A DNA stretch of 64,000 nucleotides from Ruminococcus sp. (GTDB taxonomy: Bacteria > Bacillota > Clostridia > Oscillospirales > Ruminococcaceae): positions 1 to 64,000 of the forward strand of contig JAFVFL010000016.1 in NCBI GenBank assembly GCA_017475555.1. The letters are read 5' to 3'. How positions within the stretch are numbered: the stretch's first letter is position 1; each line of letters begins with the position of its first letter. Made by a program: the position numbers and the translations under genes. The notes beneath the pieces were generated by a model. The model ran no database searches and had not been told where the DNA came from. It saw nothing but the letters and a program-made list of their open reading frames with translations. Positions 42,726 through 51,105 of the stretch are shown here, one piece after another.

Positions 42726-43844
42726 TTAGCTTTTCTTCTTGAAATAAAGTCCGACAGCCTCACTCGCCGAGAGTATAACGACAACTCCGGCGGTACCGAG
42801 GAAGGAAACTGCGAAAAGAAGTCCCGCAAGCCCTGTACTGCCCTCATGCTGCGGAAGCATGGGAAGTCCCGGGAAAAGCTGTGCCACAGCCGAAACGACG
42901 TACACAAATGTAGTCAGTGATTTAAAGAACGGTATACCGCTTATCAGGAGCAGTCCTGTAACAGCCATAGCAATAGCGATATACAGCGAGGAATTGCTGA
43001 TAACGCTTGCGATACCGCTCAGTCCGTTCTTGTAATCGAGTCCGAGCGACCCGGAGTACAGCAGATAGAATGCAACAGCCGCAATAACTCCGATGACCGC
43101 AGCAACTATTGTTATCACAAATCCCTTTGAAGCAAGCTCTGCACGCCGCTGCTCTTTAAGCTCCAGCATCATTCTCAGGCTCTCCTTGGAGTCCTTCTGC
43201 TCGGAGACAAGTGCCGCCGATACAGCCTTTTTCGCACCCTCCTGCTTTGCTCTTTCGAGATCCTCGTCAACGAACTTCGGCACATACTTCGGCGGCTCAG
43301 GCTCATCATCGAGTATCGGGGCAGTTATCGGAGCCTCCGGCTGCTTTGGCTCTTCCTTTTTCGGCGGAGGAGTGTAGTTGTCCTCGTCGAGTACAGGTGC
43401 CGAAATGGCAGGTGCAGGAGCCTGTGCACCGAGCTGAGAGCGTCTCATATCAATGACCTGACGCTTCTTGTCCTCAGGGAGCCCGTCGAACATGGTCCGC
43501 AGCTCAGGAGTAAGTCCGGCGATTATATCCTCATCGCTCAGAACGAGCTTTTCAGGCTCAGCAGGCTTCTGCTGATAGTTGAATGTATCATCATCAAGCA
43601 CAGGTGCGGCAACTCCTGTCGGAGCACCCTTTTTTTCACCGTATGACGGGGTATAGTCGTCCATATCGTCCAGCACTGGTGCAGCGACACCGGTCGGAGC
43701 ACCCTTCTTTGCAGACGGCGGTACATAGTCTATATCGTCCAGAACCGGAGCCGCAACTCCTGAAGGGCCGTCCTTTTTGTCAGCCGGGGCAGAGTAGTCT
43801 ATATCGTCCAGCACCGGTGCAGAGAAATTATTTTCATCATTCAT
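42726..43844 (-). CDS. Membrane protein with six APVLDD-type short motifs
   Basis: A 372-residue protein I cannot assign to a family. The N-terminal ~230 residues are Pro/Asp/Lys-rich and disordered. They hold six copies of A-P-[VI]-L-D-[DE] at about 9, 32, 55, 80, 149 and 175, mostly followed by an acidic/Tyr pair; the first four are spaced 23-25 residues apart. A helical insert (LTPELRTMFDGLPEDKKRQVIDMRR region, cut here) lies at about 100-138. Four membrane helices occupy about 240-372. The ATG at 43844 fits AAGAGGTG; the GTG at 43853 overlaps it. It looks like a cytoplasmic docking tail on a membrane anchor. Confidence 0.82.
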   Translation of the reverse strand: MNDENNFSAPVLDDIDYSAPADKKDGPSGVAAPVLDDIDYVPPSAKKGAPTGVAAPVLDDMDDYTPSYGEKKGAPTGVAAPVLDDDTFNYQQKPAEPEKLVLSDEDIIAGLTPELRTMFDGLPEDKKRQVIDMRRSQLGAQAPAPAISAPVLDEDNYTPPPKKEEPKQPEAPITAPILDDEPEPPKYVPKFVDEDLERAKQEGAKKAVSAALVSEQKDSKESLRMMLELKEQRRAELASKGFVITIVAAVIGVIAAVAFYLLYSGSLGLDYKNGLSGIASVISNSSLYIAIAMAVTGLLLISGIPFFKSLTTFVYVVSAVAQLFPGLPMLPQHEGSTGLAGLLFAVSFLGTAGVVVILSASEAVGLYFKKKS

Positions 43845-43871
43845 ATCTTTCACCTCTTGGTTTAAGGTATT

Positions 43872-45050
43872 TTAGGCTCGTAAAGCAGCAAGAAAGTCCG
43901 AAATACTCATAGTCCCACCGGTTGCGAGGTGAGAATAATACATGAGTACATATGTGGCGTCAGCGGAATCAACAAGGCTGTCTCCATTAACATCAGCAGC
44001 ACTGTTCTGTCTGTCCGTGAAATAAGAAGGCTCTCCGACGGATAAAGCCGCATATGCCTGAAGAATGGCAGAGGCATCAGCCGAATCAACGAGACCGTTA
44101 CCGTCAACGTCACCGGTCGAGAATGCAGCTCCGGAGGATATGATATAAGCTGTTTCGGACATAGGATAGCTCTCGAAGAAACTGTCCGCAATATACTCCG
44201 AAAAAAGAGCACTGTCCAGCTCGTCCCAGTTTGAAAGATCGTGAGACGAATTGGGAGCGGCGGAATCGAAATCCGTTGTACCTCTCAGGAAGAATGCACG
44301 GCTGGACGGGGAGATATTGGAATCCCACGTAGAGTCGAGCCAGTAGTAAACTCCGTCTATCGCAGCGATATTCCACGCATGATCACCGCCGTTCCCGCAT
44401 CCGGGGATAAATCTGCACGAAATACCGCAGTCCCTGAGCATTCTGTACATCAGCTGTGCGTAGCCGTGGCACACGGCATTCCCGTTCACCGCAGCACCAT
44501 AGGCAGAGAATATATCCCGCCCCGTCAGATCTGTAGAATAGGCGACAGATGCTGTAATAAAGGAGTATACCGCATCTATCTTCTCATATTCACTTTTGCC
44601 GGAAAGGTGCATATCCGCCTCGATCCTTGCGAGCGTTTCATTCAGCACAGTTTCCTTGGCGGAATCGGTATTGTATCCGAAATTGAATTTCAGCCCGGTG
44701 AGACGCCGGTTCGTGTACACCGGCTCATAGCCGTAGGACGATATGCTCCACCGCAGATAATCACCCTCATCGCTTCTGTCTGTTTCCTTTACTGCCATGG
44801 CGATAATGTTGCTTATATCCTCATTCGTTGACACAAAGTCACTTGATACAGCAACAGTGAACTCCTCAGTCCTGTCCCTGAGACAGCTTCTTATCTCCTG
44901 TGCTGCTTCCTCAGCGTTTGAAGCGGTATGATACTGCGTGAGCTCCGTTTCGGGTGCATCGTAAGCCGCAGTCTGCACAGCAAGCACCGGCAGAGACACT
45001 GATAATGCACATAGTACAGCTGAAAGGACGGCTGCTGCTTTGAGCTTCAT
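43872..45050 (-). CDS. Secreted transglutaminase-like protein with C-terminal dockerin
   Basis: A 392-residue exported protein: signal peptide (1 to about 28), transglutaminase/protease-like core (about 100-300) with Cys in NAVCHGYAQLMYRML, His in GGDHAWNI and Asp in YYWLDSTWD, then a type I dockerin (DVDGNGLVDSADASAIL and DVNGDSLVDSADATYVL). It may crosslink or cleave peptide bonds in the cellulosome or wall; family members often act as cysteine proteases. It ends 28 nt before the APVLDD gene and starts 4 nt after purA. Confidence 0.9.
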   Translation of the reverse strand: MKLKAAAVLSAVLCALSVSLPVLAVQTAAYDAPETELTQYHTASNAEEAAQEIRSCLRDRTEEFTVAVSSDFVSTNEDISNIIAMAVKETDRSDEGDYLRWSISSYGYEPVYTNRRLTGLKFNFGYNTDSAKETVLNETLARIEADMHLSGKSEYEKIDAVYSFITASVAYSTDLTGRDIFSAYGAAVNGNAVCHGYAQLMYRMLRDCGISCRFIPGCGNGGDHAWNIAAIDGVYYWLDSTWDSNISPSSRAFFLRGTTDFDSAAPNSSHDLSNWDELDSALFSEYIADSFFESYPMSETAYIISSGAAFSTGDVDGNGLVDSADASAILQAYAALSVGEPSYFTDRQNSAADVNGDSLVDSADATYVLMYYSHLATGGTMSISDFLAALRA

Positions 45051-45053
45051 TTC

Positions 45054-46328
45054 TTATCTTTCGAGTATCTGAGCTCTGTCAGGGCCTACGCCGACCATGC
45101 TCACACGGCAGCCGACAAGCTCCTCAAGTCTCTTTATGTAGCTCTGGCAGCTCTCCGGCAGCTCATCAAAGCTGCGGCAGGCGGAGATATCCTCTGTAAA
45201 GCCCGGAAGATCCTCATATACCGGCTCACAGCCCTCAAGCTCCTCAAGAGTAGGCGGGAAGTTCTCGATAACGCTGCCGTCCGGCATTCTGTAGGCTGTG
45301 CATATCCTGAGTGTGTCGAGCCCTGCGAGAGTATCGAGCTTATTGATAGCAAGGCTGTCGAGTCCGTTGACTCTTACGGAGTGGCGGACGATAACTGCGT
45401 CGAACCAGCCTGTTCTTCTCGGTCTGCCGGTGGTAGTGCCGAACTCGCCGCCGATATTTCTTATCCTGTCGCCTGTCTCATCGTCAAGCTCCGTCGGGAA
45501 TGGACCCTTGCCGACTCTTGTGGTGTAAGCCTTTGCAACGCCGATTATATTTGTTATTACCTTAGGGCCGACACCTGTACCAACACATACACCAGCTGAA
45601 AGCGGGTGAGAAGAAGTAACATAGGGATATGTTCCGAAGTCGATATCGAGCAGAGTAGCCTGTGCTCCCTCGAACATTATTGTCTTTCCGGCCTTGTCAG
45701 CCTCAAAGGTCAGCACAGAAACATCGTCCATATAGGGCAGGAGCCTCCTGCCGTACTCTGTATACTCAGCAGTTACCGCATCAAGATCGAAAGCCTCACC
45801 GCCGTATACCTCAGTTATTATCTTGTTCTTGAGCCTGCCGGTGGACTGTATCTTCTCGGCGAGCACCTCCGGATGAGTGAGGTCGTACATACGGATACCG
45901 CATCTCTCATATTTATCCATATAAGTGGGGCCTATGCCTCTTTTCGTGGTACCGATATCCTTTCCGCCCCTGAAAGTCTCAGAAAGTCCGTCGAGAGCGA
46001 TGTGCCACGGCATAACGATGTGAGCACGGGGATCGACCTTGAGATTTGCGGTGGATATACCTCTTGCCTCAAGTCCGTCAAGCTCACCGATGAAGTCCTT
46101 CGGGTCAAGCACGACACCTGCACCGATAAGGCAGAGCGTATCCTTATAGAGGATACCGGAGGGGATAAGGTGGAGCTTATAGACCTCTCCGTTGTTCACG
46201 ACAGTATGACCGGCGTTGTTTCCGCCCTGAGAACGGACTACGACATCAGCACGGGAGGAGATAATGTCGATTATCTTACCCTTTCCCTCGTCTCCCCACT
46301 GAGTTCCTACAACGATATTAGCAGGCAT
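45054..46328 (-). CDS. purA: Adenylosuccinate synthetase
   Basis: A 424-residue enzyme joining IMP and aspartate with GTP in AMP synthesis. N-terminal GTQWGDEGKGKI, GGNNAGHTV, then GTTKRGIGPTYMDK, DFGTYPYVTSSHP and GTTTGRPRRTGWFD are all present. Full length. Its promoter is clear (46390-46418). The two genes after it on the same strand, a dockerin protein and the repeat protein, probably share its transcript although they are functionally unrelated. Confidence 0.97.
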   Translation of the reverse strand: MPANIVVGTQWGDEGKGKIIDIISSRADVVVRSQGGNNAGHTVVNNGEVYKLHLIPSGILYKDTLCLIGAGVVLDPKDFIGELDGLEARGISTANLKVDPRAHIVMPWHIALDGLSETFRGGKDIGTTKRGIGPTYMDKYERCGIRMYDLTHPEVLAEKIQSTGRLKNKIITEVYGGEAFDLDAVTAEYTEYGRRLLPYMDDVSVLTFEADKAGKTIMFEGAQATLLDIDFGTYPYVTSSHPLSAGVCVGTGVGPKVITNIIGVAKAYTTRVGKGPFPTELDDETGDRIRNIGGEFGTTTGRPRRTGWFDAVIVRHSVRVNGLDSLAINKLDTLAGLDTLRICTAYRMPDGSVIENFPPTLEELEGCEPVYEDLPGFTEDISACRSFDELPESCQSYIKRLEELVGCRVSMVGVGPDRAQILER

Positions 46329-46389
46329 TTACATTCCTCTTTTCTGAAAATTTATATTCTGATCGCCTGTGAAAACACAGTTACAATTA

Positions 46390-46418
46390 ATTATATCACA
46401 TTAAATTACAGATTTCAA
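46390..46418 (-). promoter_or_regulatory. Promoter of purA
   Basis: Minus strand TTGAAA (46418-46413), 17-nt spacer, extended -10 TGTGATATAAT (46400-46390). Confidence 0.8.
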
Positions 46419-46463
46419 GAGCTTTGATATAATTATTTTATTTAATCATATTGCACAGCGAAA

Positions 46464-46481
46464 AGGGCGGTCGCCCGCCCT
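46464..46481 (-). terminator. Terminator of the DUF1292 gene
   Basis: Perfect 7-bp GC-rich stem 46464-46470 / 46475-46481, loop TCGC, followed leftward by four T. Confidence 0.65.
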
Positions 46482-46490
46482 GTGATTCGT

Positions 46491-46814
46491 TTATTCAAAG
46501 CTGTATTCGCCGCTGTAGGTACGCTTGAACTCCTCATAAACGTCAAGTAGCAGCTTTTCGTCCTCCACAGATACGAAATCCTCATAGTCCGGATCATCGC
46601 TCTCGACAAGCTCCAGTATCACTACTCCGTCATCGTCCTCATCAAAGGGCAGCATGACTGCGAAACGCCTGTCACTGTAATCGACCACGCTGAGTATCTC
46701 AAAGGACACCTCCTCGCCGTTGTCGTCGATCAGCGTCACATAATCCTCGTTGTTATCCTTTTCAAGATCATCATCAGGAAGATCGTTGGGGTTCTTTATA
46801 TCGTTATCACTCAT
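46491..46814 (-). CDS. DUF1292-domain protein
   Basis: A 107-residue acidic protein (about a third Asp/Glu) with the DUF1292 outline: YVTLIDDNGEEVSFEIL, DRRFAVMLPF and VVILELVES. Widespread in Firmicutes, often near ruvX/mltG-type genes; function unknown. Here it is alone, with its own promoter and terminator. Confidence 0.9.
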   Translation of the reverse strand: MSDNDIKNPNDLPDDDLEKDNNEDYVTLIDDNGEEVSFEILSVVDYSDRRFAVMLPFDEDDDGVVILELVESDDPDYEDFVSVEDEKLLLDVYEEFKRTYSGEYSFE

Positions 46815-46847
46815 TTTTTCACCTCCGTTACGTTTACGATATGAACT

Positions 46848-46876
46848 ATTATAACATATTCTGCCGGAAAAATCAA
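46848..46876 (-). promoter_or_regulatory. Promoter of the DUF1292 gene
   Basis: Minus strand TTGATT (46876-46871), 17-nt spacer, TATAAT (46853-46848). Confidence 0.72.
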
Positions 46877-46958
46877 CAGCTTCGCAAAAATATTTGCATG
46901 AGGGTCGATAAATTACGAAATATTTTTGAGGTTGACTGTAAAATAAGCCTGAAAGGGC

Positions 46959-46987
46959 TTGATTTATTTTATTTTATGTGATATAAT
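46959..46987 (+). promoter_or_regulatory. Promoter of the CobW-type GTPase gene
   Basis: TTGATT (46959-46964), 17-nt spacer, extended -10 TGTGATATAAT (46977-46987). Confidence 0.75.
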
Positions 46988-47039
46988 GAAATTTAGCCCC
47001 AAATGATCAGAAGGCAATTTTACAGAAAGAAGTGTTATT

Positions 47040-48203
47040 ATGACAAAGATAACTATTTTCTCCGGCTTCCTCGGTGCAGGCAAAACTACTCTCATCAAGA
47101 AGCTCATAGCTGACGGCTACAACGGCGAGAAGCTCGTGCTTATTGAGAACGAGTTCGGTCAGATAGGCATCGACGGCGGATTCCTGAAGGACGCAGGCAT
47201 CGAGATAACTGAGATGAACTCCGGCTGCATATGCTGCTCACTTGTCGGAGATTTCGGAAAGGCTCTTGAAAAGGTGCTTGACGAGTACAAGCCCGACCGC
47301 ATACTTATCGAGCCGTCAGGAGTCGGCAAGCTGAGTGATGTTATCAACGCTGTACGCAATATAGATGCTCATGATGTTGAGCTTGACGGATTTACAACTA
47401 TCGTTGACGCAAAGAAGTGCAAGATGTACCAGAAGAATTTCGGCGAGTTCTTCAACAATCAGATAACCTATGCAAGCTGCCTTATCCTCAGCCATACAAG
47501 CGGACTTACTCAGGATAAGATAGATGAAGCGGTATCACGTCTGCGTGAGCTGAATCCTGCTGCACCGATAGTTACTACAGAGTGGGACGAGCTCACTGGT
47601 CAGCAGCTCATTGATGCAATGACGCAGAAGAATACTCTTGATGACGAGCTCAAGGCACTTCTTGAGGAGGAGAATCATCATCACCACCATCATCATGACC
47701 ATGACGAGGACGAGCATGAGCACCATCACCACCACGATCATGACCACGACGAGCATGACGAGGACGAGCATGAGCACCATCACCTCCACGATCATGACCA
47801 TGATGAGCACGATGAGGACGGACATGAGCATCATCACCACCACGATCATGACCATGACGACCATAATGAGGACGGTCATGAGCATCATCACCACCACCAC
47901 GATCACGATCATCATCATGCTGACGAGATATTCACGAGCTGGGGTGCTGAGACTTCAAGACCCTACACAGCTGAGGCTATCACTGCGGCACTTAACGCAC
48001 TCAGCGATGAGGCAGTATACGGCGTAGTGCTCAGAGCTAAGGGTATAGTTGCAGGTGAGGACGGACAGTGGATACACTTCGACTACGTTCCCGGTACACC
48101 AGATGTCCGCACCGGAAGTGCCGAGACTACCGGAAGACTCTGCGTTATCGGTGCAGAGCTGAAGGAGGACGCTGTAGCGAAGCTGTTCTGTCTGGGAGAG
48201 TAA
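47040..48203 (+). CDS. CobW/COG0523 (G3E) GTPase with a giant His-rich tract
   Basis: A 387-residue metallochaperone-type GTPase. N-terminal G domain: FLGAGKTTLIKKL (P-loop), IENEFGQIGID, the metal motif GCICC and ILIEPSGVGKL. Residues 213-293 are 81 residues with 45 His, the rest mostly Asp/Glu, built from an 18-residue repeat; it should bind many Zn2+ or Ni2+ ions. The C-terminal CobW_C domain (about 298-387) follows. Family role: delivering or storing metal, often under zinc shortage. RBS GAAAGAAG is weak. It pairs with the next gene. Confidence 0.92.
   Translation: MTKITIFSGFLGAGKTTLIKKLIADGYNGEKLVLIENEFGQIGIDGGFLKDAGIEITEMNSGCICCSLVGDFGKALEKVLDEYKPDRILIEPSGVGKLSDVINAVRNIDAHDVELDGFTTIVDAKKCKMYQKNFGEFFNNQITYASCLILSHTSGLTQDKIDEAVSRLRELNPAAPIVTTEWDELTGQQLIDAMTQKNTLDDELKALLEEENHHHHHHHDHDEDEHEHHHHHDHDHDEHDEDEHEHHHLHDHDHDEHDEDGHEHHHHHDHDHDDHNEDGHEHHHHHHDHDHHHADEIFTSWGAETSRPYTAEAITAALNALSDEAVYGVVLRAKGIVAGEDGQWIHFDYVPGTPDVRTGSAETTGRLCVIGAELKEDAVAKLFCLGE
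47676..47918 (+). repeat. Tandem 54-bp coding repeat (His/Asp tract)
   Basis: CAT/CAC, GAT/GAC and GAG codons build about three 54-bp units (18 residues, DHDHDEHDEDGHEHHHHH-like) plus partial ends. The in-frame repeat can expand or shrink without breaking the gene. Confidence 0.85.
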
Positions 48204-48231
48204 CCTCCTGACCAGAAAGGAGAGTATTTAT

Positions 48232-49191
48232 ATGCCGAATAAACAGCCGGAGGAAATACCGGTCTATATGTTCATGGGCTTTCTGGAATCGGGAAAGACC
48301 AAATTCATAAAGGAGACTCTTTCCGACAAAAGGTTCATGACCGGCGAGAGGACTCTGCTGCTTGTATGCGAGGAGGGCATAGAGGAGTACGATACCTCTG
48401 ATTTTGAGAAAAACAATGTAGTTATGCGTGTCCTTGAGGATAAGGACGAGCTTAACGAACCGAATCTGATAAGGCTGACAGTTGAGACGCACGCAGAGAG
48501 GATACTTGTGGAGTACAATGGAATGTGGCTGCTGAATGATCTGTTCCAGGCAATGCCGGAAAGCTGGCAGCTGTGTCAGTTCATGTTCTTTGCGGACGCA
48601 CAGACCTTCATGCAGTTCAATGCCAACATGAGGAGCCTTGTCGTAGACAAGCTGAATATGTGCGAGCTTGCGGTCTTCAACCGCTTTGAAAGAAGCATGG
48701 ATCCGCAGGAGTACCACCAGATAGTCCGTGGAGTGAGCCGCAGGACTGACATCTGCTATGAGTATACTGACGGCGAGATAGCATATGACGATATTGAGGA
48801 TCCTCTGCCGTTTGACGTTGAGGCTGATCATATCGTTATCGAGGACAAGGATTTCGCCCTCTGGTACAGGGATATCATGGAGGAGCCGGGAAAGTACGAC
48901 GGAAAAACAGTGACATTCAAGGGACTTGCGGCGAGAAACAGGAAATTCCCTGAGAATACCTTTGCAATAGGCAGGCATATCATGACCTGCTGCGTAGAGG
49001 ATATCCAGTATTGCTGGTGTGTTGCACAGTATGGGAAGGCGTTTGAGCCAAGACCTAAGCACTGGGTAAATATCACAGCGAGGATCAAGGTACAGCGTCA
49101 CAAGCTGTACAAGGGTGCAGGACCGGTGCTGTTCGTAACGTCCCTTGAGGACACACAGCCGCCGGAGAAAGAGGTCGCAACATTCTATTAA
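48232..49191 (+). CDS. CobW-like P-loop protein fused to a TIGR03943/DUF1980-like domain
   Basis: A 319-residue protein. The N-terminal part (1 to about 185) is a G3E-like fold with altered P-loop FLESGKTKFI and without the CxCC metal motif. The C-terminal part (about 215-319) matches TIGR03943-type proteins: YDGKTVTFKGLAARN, FAIGRHIMTCCVEDIQY and HWVNITARI. TIGR03943 genes are usually found beside predicted permeases and CobW proteins, so the fusion ties the two activities together. Probably zinc or metal handling; inferred. AGAAAGGAGAG precedes the ATG. Confidence 0.82.
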   Translation: MPNKQPEEIPVYMFMGFLESGKTKFIKETLSDKRFMTGERTLLLVCEEGIEEYDTSDFEKNNVVMRVLEDKDELNEPNLIRLTVETHAERILVEYNGMWLLNDLFQAMPESWQLCQFMFFADAQTFMQFNANMRSLVVDKLNMCELAVFNRFERSMDPQEYHQIVRGVSRRTDICYEYTDGEIAYDDIEDPLPFDVEADHIVIEDKDFALWYRDIMEEPGKYDGKTVTFKGLAARNRKFPENTFAIGRHIMTCCVEDIQYCWCVAQYGKAFEPRPKHWVNITARIKVQRHKLYKGAGPVLFVTSLEDTQPPEKEVATFY

Positions 49192-49196
49192 TAGCT

Positions 49197-49228
49197 AAAG
49201 CTCCGTGTACCGAACACGGAGCTTTTTT
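49197..49228. terminator. Intrinsic terminator
   Basis: Twelve-bp stem 49197-49208 / 49214-49225, T-run to 49228. It ends the CobW pair and may also stop the leftward HAD gene. Confidence 0.82.
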
Positions 49229-49276
49229 CGCAAAGTTTTTTAAATGATAAAGAGGGAAATACATGGTATCATGGTA

Positions 49277-50065
49277 TTAAAGAAGCCCGAAATGCTCAAG
49301 TGCCTTGAAGATACCGTCACTGAGCAGGGGAGCGGTTATGTAGGAAACATAAGGATACAGCTTTTCCGCACCGCCCATTGCTATGCTGTTCGGTACGGCT
49401 TCGAGCATCGGCAGGTCATTGAGGCTGTCGCCTATGGCGTATGAATTATCAGTCGAAACACCGGTATGCCGGAGAATGACATCAATTGCAGTCGCTTTGG
49501 AAAAGCCTTTGGGTACACACTCATAGAATCGTCCGCCACGGTCGATGATATCGAAATACGGTGCTATCTCGCTTCCCAGGATATCGTAGTCGGTCTGCTC
49601 CGATACCCAGTATACGAACTTATCGAATGCGAAATCCGGGTCTTCGGGCTGACGGTCGGTGCGTATCCCCTTAGGAACGAAGTATTCCCGGAAATGGTCA
49701 ACAAGCGGGTCATGAACGGCACTGTCATCGAAGAAATAGCCGTCTCTGTGCTCATATACCGGGGTCACTCCAGCTCTTCTCAGGGCATCTGCTATCCGGT
49801 CACATTCAGGACGGCTCTGTGTGTGATAGAGTATATTTTCACCGCTGTATTCGATATATGTACCGCAGCCGCACAGTATCCCGTCAAAGCCCAGTGAAAG
49901 CACCTGAGGACTGACGTTGAAGCGTGTCCGACCGGTATTGATGAAGGTCAGATTTCCCTTTTCACGGGTCCTGGCAATAGCTGTCCTTGTGCTGTCTGGT
50001 ATCAGCATCTTATCGTCTTCAGTTATCAGAGTGCCGTCAATGTCAAAAAAAATAACGTTTTTCAA
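49277..50065 (-). CDS. HAD-superfamily (Cof/IIB) phosphatase
   Basis: A 262-residue HAD hydrolase: FFDIDGTLI (nucleophile Asp), INTGRTRF, Lys in PKGFSKATAIDVIL and the metal motif AIGDSLNDLPML. Acts on small phosphorylated metabolites; substrate not predictable. The start is a TTG at 50065 with AGGTGAG six nt upstream; an in-frame stop lies directly before it, and the ATG at 50069 is in another frame. Confidence 0.9.
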   Translation of the reverse strand: MKNVIFFDIDGTLITEDDKMLIPDSTRTAIARTREKGNLTFINTGRTRFNVSPQVLSLGFDGILCGCGTYIEYSGENILYHTQSRPECDRIADALRRAGVTPVYEHRDGYFFDDSAVHDPLVDHFREYFVPKGIRTDRQPEDPDFAFDKFVYWVSEQTDYDILGSEIAPYFDIIDRGGRFYECVPKGFSKATAIDVILRHTGVSTDNSYAIGDSLNDLPMLEAVPNSIAMGGAEKLYPYVSYITAPLLSDGIFKALEHFGLL

Positions 50066-50217
50066 TCATCTCACCTGTCTGCATTAAAATTCTGTAACTA
50101 TTATACCCGAATCCGGCTTAAATGTCAAATCCTGAGGCAATAATAGTTACTTTTTACATAACAAAAGGTTGACAATGTGAGAAAAAGACGAAAATTACAG
50201 AATAAGCCCGCAAAAAC

Positions 50218-50246
50218 TTGAAATATGTTACAAAATGTGTTAAGAT
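50218..50246 (+). promoter_or_regulatory. Probable promoter of the SEDS/PBP/GTPase operon
   Basis: TTGAAA (50218-50223), 17-nt spacer, TAAGAT (50241-50246). A weaker TTGACA lies at 50169-50174 without a good -10. The leader has a hairpin CTGTAT-agag-ATACAG at 50250-50265. Confidence 0.5.
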
Positions 50247-50295
50247 ATACTGTATAGAGATACAGATAATTATCTGAAAGGAAGTGCTGCGGAAT

Positions 50296-51105
50296 ATGTT
50301 CATTAAGAAACTGCTGAGATCAACAGCCGCTGTTCTGTCTGTGCTCATGCTTGCCGGGTGCAGCAAGGATACCGGAAGCGGTGCAGCTCCGCCTGAACTA
50401 CCGGAGGATACTCGTATAGACTTTTCAAAGGGCTATGTGAGCATCAGCGACTATAAGTACAGGTATTATGAGGCAGGAGATCCTGACAGCCTGAGATTCT
50501 ACGGCGATATCATACCTGATGCCAACAGACTGATTTTTTATTCCGGAGCCGGTTCTGACGTTGGCAGACTGAACTGCTGCTTCGATATCCCTGAATCCTT
50601 TACCAAGGTCTATGATGATAAGGAAAGCTGCCTCATGCAGTATGCTGACCCGTCCGGAGCGAACATCATCACTGTTGAATGCTGGAACGGCTATAATTAT
50701 GACGAGGTTTACAAAAAGCTCCGCCACGACCTTGCCGGTACATACAGCGAGGATAACATGAAGCTCATAGAGGACGACAGGGTCGGGACAAGCGGCTACA
50801 ATGCACATACGATCTATCTGAAGGACGAATCCGCTGATAAGTGTATGCTGATCTATGTTATACAGAAGCCTGTGGAGGATGATGAGTACGTAAGGGAAAA
50901 TGACATTATCCAGTATTACACGGACGAGGTCACCGGTGAAAAGAAACCGCAGATCGCCTATGAGCTTTGCTTCACCTATGCGATAGAGGGAACTGCGGAA
51001 AACATCGAGGGCCTTGCAAAAACTATACTTACCTTTGTGACTACGGAGGACGACATGACCGCAAGAGGTATAGAGCTTGGCGTAAAGAAGGAGGACAAAA
51101 GCTGA
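50296..51105 (+). CDS. Lipoprotein of unknown function (operon gene 1)
   Basis: A 269-residue protein with a clear lipoprotein signal (VLMLAGCSKD; Cys about 22), so it is anchored outside the membrane. The mature part is alpha/beta, acidic, without a family signature I recognise; a lone 'NCCF' Cys pair lies near 95. The ATG at 50296 follows AAAGGAAG by 11 nt. First gene of a tightly packed ten-gene operon. Its stop shares a base with the next start (TGATG). Confidence 0.8.
   Translation: MFIKKLLRSTAAVLSVLMLAGCSKDTGSGAAPPELPEDTRIDFSKGYVSISDYKYRYYEAGDPDSLRFYGDIIPDANRLIFYSGAGSDVGRLNCCFDIPESFTKVYDDKESCLMQYADPSGANIITVECWNGYNYDEVYKKLRHDLAGTYSEDNMKLIEDDRVGTSGYNAHTIYLKDESADKCMLIYVIQKPVEDDEYVRENDIIQYYTDEVTGEKKPQIAYELCFTYAIEGTAENIEGLAKTILTFVTTEDDMTARGIELGVKKEDKS

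Noticed and set aside
46905..46918. Zur-box-like TCGATAAATTACGA before the His-rich GTPase gene
   Set aside because: Only one half matches the B. subtilis-type site well, the palindrome has three mismatches and it lies 40 nt upstream of the -35.
47535..47918. Leftward hydrophobic frame opposite the His tract
   Set aside because: Met/Val-rich 'membrane protein' is the mirror of His/Asp codons and has no start signal.
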